From CBDCWA01 sp046048295 (GTDB taxonomy: Bacteria > Pseudomonadota > Alphaproteobacteria > Rhizobiales > Hyphomicrobiaceae): a DNA stretch of 11,725 nucleotides. The stretch covers positions 1-11,725 of the forward strand of contig JBJOGJ010000116.1 of NCBI GenBank assembly GCA_046048295.1. Reading direction: 5' to 3'. Both the position numbers and the translations under genes were made by a program. Under the pieces are notes generated by a model. It was not told where the DNA came from, did no database searches, and worked only from the letters and a program-made list of their open reading frames with translations. Below, in pieces: positions 7,256 to 11,725 of the stretch; position 1 is the stretch's first letter; each line of letters begins with the position of its first letter.

Positions 7256-8605
7256 ATGACGACATCATCAGGGCCTCGCCGGATTGTTATCATGGGTGCG
7301 GCAGGCCGCGACTTCCACAATTTCAACTTGGTCTATCGTGACGATCCGGCGAGCGAAGTCGTGGCGTTCACGGCGGCGCAGATCCCGGGGATCGCCGATC
7401 GGCGCTATCCCGCCTCGTTGGCCGGGCCCAGATATTCCGACGGTATTCCAATACTCGACGAACGCGACCTGGCCGAGATCTGCAAGCGAGAGGCGATCGA
7501 CGAGCTGGTCTTCGCCTACAGCGATGTCGAGCATGCGCATGTCATGCACAAGGCTTCGATCGCGCTGGCGGCCGGCGCTGACTTCACCTTGCTTGGGCCG
7601 AAGCGGACCATGCTGGAGGCGCGCGTGCCGGTCATCGCAGTCTCAGCCGTGCGAACGGGTGTTGGAAAGTCGCAAGTTGCTCGCTGGCTCTCGAGACGGC
7701 TCAAGGAGCGCGGCCTTCGCGTGGTCGCCGTCCGCCACCCGATGCCTTATGGCCATCTCGAGCGTCAAGCCGTGCAGCGGTTCGAGCGCCTCGAGGATCT
7801 GGATGCTGCGCAGTGCACGGTCGAAGAGCGGGAGGAGTATGAGCCGCATCTTGCCCTTGGCACGTTGGTGTTTGCCGGTGCCGACTATGCCCGCATCGTC
7901 GAGGCTGCCGCGAAGGAGGCGGATATCATCCTATGGGATGGCGGCAACAACGACTTTCCGTTCGTCAGACCAAACCTTCACGTCGTTCTCGTCGATCCCC
8001 TGCGACCTGGACATGAGACCACACATCATCCGGGCGAGGCCGTCCTGCGCATGGCCGACGTCGTCATTGTCGCCAAGTGTAATTCGGCGTCGACGGCCGC
8101 CATGCAACAGGTCACCGAGACCGCCCGTGCCATCGCTCCCAAAGCCGAGATCATCCGCGGCGCATCGATCATTACCTTGGATGCATCCGACGCGGTGCGG
8201 GGCAAGCGGGTACTCGTCATCGACGACGGGCCGACGCTCACACACGGCGGCATGGGCTATGGTGCGGGATATTTGGCGGCCGTCGAGGCTGGTGCCGGCG
8301 AGATCGTCGACCCGAGAGCATCCGCGGTCGGGCACATCGCAGCAGCATTCAAACAGTATCCTCATATCGGCAAGGTGCTGCCGGCGCTTGGCTATTCGCA
8401 ATCCCAGCTCGACGATCTGAGAGCGACGATCAATGGCTCCCGAGCCGACGTCGTAGTCAGCGGAACACCGAGCGACATTGCCCGGCTCATCGCTATCGAT
8501 AAGCCTGTGCTTCGTGCCCGCTACGAGTTTGCCGAAATGGACACGCCCCGCCTCGATCAGCGCCTCGATACGCTTCTGCAGGAACGAGGAATAGGGCGAC
8601 CCTAA
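7256..8605 (+). CDS. Cyclic 2,3-diphosphoglycerate synthetase-like P-loop protein (COG2403-type)
   Basis: A 449-residue protein resembling the predicted-GTPase family that includes the archaeal cyclic 2,3-diphosphoglycerate synthetase, which uses ATP to cyclise 2,3-diphosphoglycerate into a thermoprotective solute. The N-terminus has a Gly-rich, Rossmann-like start (IVIMGAAGRDFHNFN, about 10-24). A phosphate-binding loop RTGVGKS lies at 133-139, but the first Gly/Ala of the usual Walker A pattern is Val. A Walker B-like strand follows, IILWDGGNNDFPFVRPN. Later motifs include LTHGGMGYGAGYLAA. No signal peptide or membrane segment is seen. The start ATG at 7256 has AAGGACG 7 nt upstream. The ornithine carbamoyltransferase starts 48 nt after its stop, so it is probably co-transcribed and may act with the carbamoyl-phosphate enzymes. 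Family membership is likely; the reaction in this bacterium is unknown. Confidence 0.75.
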   Translation: MTTSSGPRRIVIMGAAGRDFHNFNLVYRDDPASEVVAFTAAQIPGIADRRYPASLAGPRYSDGIPILDERDLAEICKREAIDELVFAYSDVEHAHVMHKASIALAAGADFTLLGPKRTMLEARVPVIAVSAVRTGVGKSQVARWLSRRLKERGLRVVAVRHPMPYGHLERQAVQRFERLEDLDAAQCTVEEREEYEPHLALGTLVFAGADYARIVEAAAKEADIILWDGGNNDFPFVRPNLHVVLVDPLRPGHETTHHPGEAVLRMADVVIVAKCNSASTAAMQQVTETARAIAPKAEIIRGASIITLDASDAVRGKRVLVIDDGPTLTHGGMGYGAGYLAAVEAGAGEIVDPRASAVGHIAAAFKQYPHIGKVLPALGYSQSQLDDLRATINGSRADVVVSGTPSDIARLIAIDKPVLRARYEFAEMDTPRLDQRLDTLLQERGIGRP

Positions 8606-8640
8606 GTCACGGCATTGCTCACAAATAGGCGTTCCAACCC

Positions 8641-8647
8641 AGGAGGG
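8641..8647 (+). promoter_or_regulatory. Ribosome binding site fixing the ornithine carbamoyltransferase start
   Basis: AGGAGGG, 6 nt before the ATG at 8654. It excludes the longer reading from the TTG at 8615, which would place this site inside the coding sequence. Confidence 0.7.
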
Positions 8648-8653
8648 TTTCCC

Positions 8654-9655
8654 ATGCCGTTCAATCTCAAGGGCCGCAGCTTGCTGAGCCTCGACGACGT
8701 GTCGGCTTCGGAGATCCGGTTTCTGTTGCGCCTTGCCGCGGAGCTGAAGTCCGCTAAGCTGTCCGGTAGCGAACAGCAGCGGCTGAAGGGACGCAACATC
8801 GCACTGATCTTCGAGAAGGATTCAACCCGGACACGCACTGGGTTCGAGGTGGCAGCCTACGATCAGGGCGCGCATGTGACCTACCTTGGACCCACTGGAA
8901 GTCAGATCGGCCACAAGGAATCGATGAAGGACACGGCGCGGGTGCTCGGGCGCATGCACGACGCCATCGAGTTTCGCGGCTACAGCCAGCGTTCTGCGCG
9001 CGAGCTTGCCGAGTATTCCGGGGTGCCCGTCTACAACGGTCTGACGGATGAGGCCCACCCGACCCAGGCGCTCGCGGATTTCATGACGATGCGCGAGTTC
9101 ACCCACAAGCATCTCTCCGATATGGCGGTCGTGTTCATGGGCGACGTCGGCAACAACGTGGCGCGAAGCCTGGCTCATGGTGCCGTAAAGCTCGGTATGG
9201 ATATGCGGCTCTGCGGGCCAGATGAGCTTTGGCCCGAGCGCCCATTCCTCGATCAGCTTGAGCAAACAGCGCGTGAGGCTCGCGGCATGATCTCGATAAG
9301 GACCGACCTTGGCGCGGCCCTGTCAGGCGCCGACTTCGTCTACACAGACGTCTGGCTCTCCATGGGGGAGTCGAAAGAGAAATGGGTCGATCGCATCCCG
9401 CTACTCACGCCCTACCGTGTCACCGAGGACGTCATGGCGATGACCGGCAACGCGCACGCTAAGTTCATGCATTGCCTGCCAGCGTTCCACAACAGGGAGA
9501 CGACTGTCGGGGAGGAGATCGCTCAGAAATTTGGTGTCGAATGCATGGAGGTGACCGAGGGCGTGTTCGAAGGGCCGGCATCTATCGTGTTCGACCAAGC
9601 TGAGAACCGCATGCACACGATCAAGTCGATTCTTGTCGCGACCATAGGGTCCTGA
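8654..9655 (+). CDS. arcB: Ornithine carbamoyltransferase, probably catabolic
   Basis: A 333-residue enzyme joining ornithine and carbamoyl phosphate to citrulline, or running in reverse to yield carbamoyl phosphate for ATP synthesis. The carbamoyl phosphate site shows STRTR (57-61) and HPTQ (135-138). The ornithine site shows D232 with SMGE (236-239), and the HCLP motif is at 273-276. These residues argue for ornithine rather than aspartate or another amine as co-substrate. The length matches catabolic ArcB as well as many ArgF proteins, so sequence alone does not settle the direction. The catabolic call rests mainly on context: a carbamate kinase starts 4 nt after its stop, and an FNR-type box heads the operon. 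No arginine deiminase or antiporter is nearby. The ATG at 8654 is chosen from the AGGAGGG just upstream. Confidence 0.88.
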   Translation: MPFNLKGRSLLSLDDVSASEIRFLLRLAAELKSAKLSGSEQQRLKGRNIALIFEKDSTRTRTGFEVAAYDQGAHVTYLGPTGSQIGHKESMKDTARVLGRMHDAIEFRGYSQRSARELAEYSGVPVYNGLTDEAHPTQALADFMTMREFTHKHLSDMAVVFMGDVGNNVARSLAHGAVKLGMDMRLCGPDELWPERPFLDQLEQTAREARGMISIRTDLGAALSGADFVYTDVWLSMGESKEKWVDRIPLLTPYRVTEDVMAMTGNAHAKFMHCLPAFHNRETTVGEEIAQKFGVECMEVTEGVFEGPASIVFDQAENRMHTIKSILVATIGS

Positions 9656-9659
9656 GACC

Positions 9660-10601
9660 ATGCGTATCGTCTTGGCACTCGGAGGCAATGCGCTCCTCAA
9701 ACGCGGTGAGCCGCTGACTGAGGCCAATCAGCGGGCCAACGTCCGGCGTGCCGTGGAGGCGCTTGCGCCACTCTGCTCCGACAGCAACGAGGTCTTCATC
9801 ACGCACGGCAATGGGCCGCAGGTTGGCCTCCTCGCGCTGCAAAGTGCTTCAGGTCCCGCTGGCAGCCAGCAGCCACTCGATGTCTTGAGTGCCGAAACGG
9901 AAGGCATGCTGGGCTATCTGATAGAGCAGGAGCTCAGGAATACATTGCCGTCGCAGAAAGAGGTGGCGTCAGTCCTCTCCCAAATTGTCGTTGATCCAAA
10001 AGATCCTGCATTCGACGATCCCACAAAGCCGATCGGTCCCATCTATGCAAAGGATGAAGCACGGCGCCTTGTGTCCGAGCGGGACTGGTCGATCGTGAAG
10101 GACGGCGCATCCTGGCGCCGGGCCGTGTCCTCCCCGCGGCCGCTCGAAATTCTTGGCCTCGGCGTGCTCTCTCTCCTGGCTTCGCGCGGTGTCATCGTCA
10201 TCTGCGTCGGTGGCGGTGGCATCCCGGTTGCCCGCGCCGACGATGGCCGCCTCCACGGTGTCGAAGCAGTGATCGACAAGGATCATGCCAGTGCGCTGCT
10301 TGCTCGCGAGGTCAATGCGGATTGCCTCCTCCTGCTGACTGACGTTGACAGTGTCTATCTTGGCTGGCGCACGGCAATCGCACAGTCCGTCGCTAGTGCT
10401 GGTCCGAACGATCTCGATCCGACTGAGTTCGAGCCAGGGTCGATGCGACCAAAGATCGAAGCCGCTCTGGAGTTCGTGCGACGGACCGGGAAACGCGCAG
10501 CAATCGGCCGGTTGGAGGACGCGGGAGCGCTTCTCAAAGGGACAGCCGGAACCTCGTTCCAGAGCTCACAAGCGGGCCTTCGGATGCGAGACCCATCATG
10601 A
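9660..10601 (+). CDS. arcC: Carbamate kinase
   Basis: A 313-residue cytoplasmic enzyme that transfers phosphate from carbamoyl phosphate to ADP, giving ATP, ammonia and CO2: the energy-yielding last step of arginine/citrulline fermentation. Amino-acid-kinase-fold motifs are complete: GGNAL (8-12), THGNGPQVG (48-56), KPIGPIYAKDEA (about 123-134), VGGGGIPVAR (183-192), VIDKDHASALLA (204-215, with K207), and GSMRPKIEAAL (260-270, with K265). The length is typical. It starts only 4 nt after the carbamoyltransferase stop, which implies a shared mRNA and coupled translation; the ribosome site is weak (AGGG about 9 nt upstream). The ATG at 10598 overlaps its stop codon as ATGA, but the reading frame beginning there does not look like a real protein. 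Confidence 0.95.
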   Translation: MRIVLALGGNALLKRGEPLTEANQRANVRRAVEALAPLCSDSNEVFITHGNGPQVGLLALQSASGPAGSQQPLDVLSAETEGMLGYLIEQELRNTLPSQKEVASVLSQIVVDPKDPAFDDPTKPIGPIYAKDEARRLVSERDWSIVKDGASWRRAVSSPRPLEILGLGVLSLLASRGVIVICVGGGGIPVARADDGRLHGVEAVIDKDHASALLAREVNADCLLLLTDVDSVYLGWRTAIAQSVASAGPNDLDPTEFEPGSMRPKIEAALEFVRRTGKRAAIGRLEDAGALLKGTAGTSFQSSQAGLRMRDPS

Positions 10602-10628
10602 AGTGGCCGATCAATCGGACGACGTTAC

Positions 10629-10640
10629 GGTCGGCCGACC
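10629..10640. repeat. Perfect 12-bp palindrome
   Basis: GGTCGGCCGACC, 28 bp downstream of the carbamate kinase stop. With no central loop it would fold poorly as RNA and has no T-tract, so it is more likely a protein site or chance than a terminator. Confidence 0.3.
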
Positions 10641-10765
10641 ACGCGCAGTGCGCTGAATGGCGCTGTGTGCAGGGTGGATCCGAACAAGGATCGGGATGGT
10701 TCATGTTGAGGAGGTCATCCGCCCCGTCTACACGTACAAGAATGACAGTGCCGTTTTTCGCTTCG

Positions 10766-10795
10766 GGGTACCAGAGTAGCCGGATAACGGTACCC
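10766..10795. repeat. Inverted repeat with GGTACC arms
   Basis: Arms GGGTACC (10766-10772) and GGTACCC (10789-10795) separated by 16 nt. The pairing is perfect over 7 bp. No T-tract follows on either strand; function unknown. Confidence 0.3.
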
Positions 10796-11071
10796 GGCAT
10801 CTCACTGCCAAGTCTCACCCTTTCCGTGCACGCGTCATCCATTCGACGCAGCACAATGTCTGGAATCGGAAAAAGCTGAAGTCGTTGGTGCCACTTCCGT
10901 TTTCGTCAGTAATGGCCCGAGGCTGACCTAGACCCGGTGCTAGCCGGTGTCCGCAGCTGAAGGTATCGCGTTTTTGTTCTTGGTTCGTGCTGCGATCAAT
11001 CGCGGTTGGGGGTAGAGCCGACGTTGCGCGTGCAGCGGCCAATCGACCTGATTGACCCATTGCCGCCCTGA

Positions 11072-11110
11072 GCAAGGGCAGCATTGCATGGCAGGCAAGC
11101 TAGCCCTTGC
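11072..11110. repeat. 8-bp inverted repeat with nested inner hairpin
   Basis: GCAAGGGC (11072-11079) and GCCCTTGC (11103-11110) are perfect complements around a 23-nt centre. The centre itself can pair TTGC (11084-11087) with GCAA (11095-11098). It is followed by GGAAAAATTA rather than a T-run. The surrounding sequence resembles a dispersed intergenic repeat, so this is probably its structural core rather than a terminator. Confidence 0.4.
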
Positions 11111-11255
11111 GGAAAAATTAGGCTCCATAGGCCAAGGTTTGACTCGGTCCAATAATCGGTCCGCAGCGCCTTCAATCACGGAAATCAAGTGCCGGGCAGA
11201 GACGCGCGGCGAGACCAGGCGCAAATAGAAGGCAAAAGGAGGTTACGAGCATCAA

Positions 11256-11725
11256 CTATTTACTTCGCCAGGCTTGTATCTTCTTCAGGGAACGCTTGTT
11301 CTGCAGCGAGGCCTCGTCACCCAGTTGATCATCCAAATGCTTCTGGACGTGTTTGGATAACCACCAACTCATCGAAAGCTCTTTATCCAAGTTCCGCCTA
11401 TCCGGCGAGACGGTAATGAAGGCGAAGTTCTCGGCTCCTATGTCACTGCAGAGATCGACTGCAGCCAGAGTTCCGCGTGCAGTGCGCGTCATCATGAACG
11501 CGGATATCGGAGATAACCAAGTTGAAATTGAAAACTCTGATGCAGGCTTCGGGTAACTCATTCTCGCATCGGGTGTGATGCAGTTCATGCCCGACGTCGT
11601 TGGTTCATTATTGATTATAATGACCTTTGGATTGAGGTTAAACCGAGGCGATCGCAACTCCTTGGCCAATTCCAATGCCGTGATAGCACCGAAGTTCTCA
11701 TAGTAACCACCATCGACAACGCGGT
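11256..11725 (-). CDS. C-terminal part of a patatin-like phospholipase-type protein, 5' end beyond window
   Basis: About 156 codons are open from the window edge to the TAG at 11256-11258, with no start inside the window. The first visible residues, AVVDGGYYENFGAITALELA, resemble the Asp-Gly-Gly region that carries the catalytic Asp in patatin-like acyl hydrolases. The tail, SMSWWLSKHVQKHLDDQL, resembles the C-terminal helix of bacterial patatin-like proteins (WxLS...R/K..DxQL). The catalytic Ser (GxSxG) would lie upstream and cannot be checked. Patatin-like proteins cleave acyl chains from membrane lipids. Its base composition (about 49% GC over 11461-11700) is well below that of the stress operons, which suggests separate origin. 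It converges on carbamate kinase and is unlikely to share its regulation. The domain call rests on short motifs. Confidence 0.6.
   Translation of the reverse strand, partial: RVVDGGYYENFGAITALELAKELRSPRFNLNPKVIIINNEPTTSGMNCITPDARMSYPKPASEFSISTWLSPISAFMMTRTARGTLAAVDLCSDIGAENFAFITVSPDRRNLDKELSMSWWLSKHVQKHLDDQLGDEASLQNKRSLKKIQAWRSK

Larger units (their letters stand above)
10602..11255. other. Intergenic stretch without a convincing gene, between convergent genes
   Basis: About 650 bp between carbamate kinase and the minus-strand gene at the right edge. Open frames on both strands are short, Arg/Ser/Pro-rich and lack ribosome sites. The stretch contains a perfect 12-bp palindrome (10629-10640), an inverted repeat around GGTACC (10766-10795), an 8-bp inverted repeat (11072-11110) and a 7-bp direct repeat (TCGGTCC at 11144 and 11156). 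No hairpin followed by a T-run is seen, so no intrinsic terminator can be named for either convergent gene. Confidence 0.5.

Noticed and set aside
8615..8653. Upstream TTG start extending the ornithine carbamoyltransferase by 13 residues
   Set aside because: The strong AGGAGGG at 8641-8647 lies inside this extension and serves the ATG at 8654; the extra residues do not resemble the family N-terminus.
10534..10854. Minus-strand open frame of 106 codons (contains GTVIRLLWYPEAKNGTVILV) overlapping the end of carbamate kinase
   Set aside because: The first half looks somewhat protein-like, but it starts at GTG without a ribosome site, the second half is unconvincing, it overlaps arcC by 68 bp and I recognise no family. 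Could be a decayed remnant; not called.
10598..10879. Plus-strand frame whose ATG overlaps the carbamate kinase stop (ATGA)
   Set aside because: The overlap hints at coupling, but the protein is Ser/Arg/Thr-rich with no motif and there is no ribosome site.
11235..11331. Strong ribosome-like AAAGGAGGT on the plus strand followed by an ATC-started short frame
   Set aside because: ATC starts are very rare, the frame is about 26 codons and lies antisense to the patatin-like gene end.
1..11725. CRISPR array, tRNA, rRNA or insertion sequence
   Set aside because: No regularly spaced repeats, tRNA or rRNA signatures, transposase motifs or flanking terminal repeats were seen by eye.

Overview
The window reads as a stress and energy island from a high-GC alphaproteobacterium, most likely a Hyphomicrobiales/rhizobial-type organism (Bradyrhizobium, Mesorhizobium or a relative). 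The grounds are GC-rich genes, an extra GroEL paralogue without GroES beside an Hsp20, and an FNR/FixK-type box controlling the cluster. The genus is inferred, not proved.

Left half, minus strand, read from about 5120 towards 1: hsp20 (4549-5046), a groEL paralogue with no groES (2807-4429), a protein-L-isoaspartate methyltransferase fused to an erythromycin-esterase-like domain (698-2701), and a CbpA-type DnaJ protein cut by the window edge (1-670). All four fit protein protection, refolding or repair, and the order and spacing fit one operon.

Right half, plus strand, from 5225: a zinc alcohol dehydrogenase broken by a one-base frameshift (5225-6215), a helix-hairpin-helix protein resembling the N-terminal part of family X DNA polymerases but with a different C-terminus (6321-7184), a relative of cyclic 2,3-diphosphoglycerate synthetase (7256-8605), an ornithine carbamoyltransferase (8654-9655) and a carbamate kinase (9660-10601). 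The last two are the ATP-yielding end of the arginine deiminase pathway; no arginine deiminase or arginine/ornithine exchanger lies in the window.

The two arms diverge from one 178-bp region (5047-5224). It holds a near-perfect FNR/FixK/Anr-type palindrome (5158-5171), placed exactly as in a class II activated promoter for the adh arm and within a few bases of that position for hsp20. The simplest reading is one oxygen-responsive switch driving a chaperone/repair arm and a fermentative/substrate-level-ATP arm together. This divergent pair is the most interesting system in the window.

From 10602 to 11255 there is no convincing gene; the stretch holds palindromes, an 8-bp inverted repeat and sequence resembling a dispersed rhizobial intergenic repeat. 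At the right edge (11256-11725, minus) is the C-terminal part of a lower-GC protein with a patatin-like 'VDGGYYENFGA' motif.
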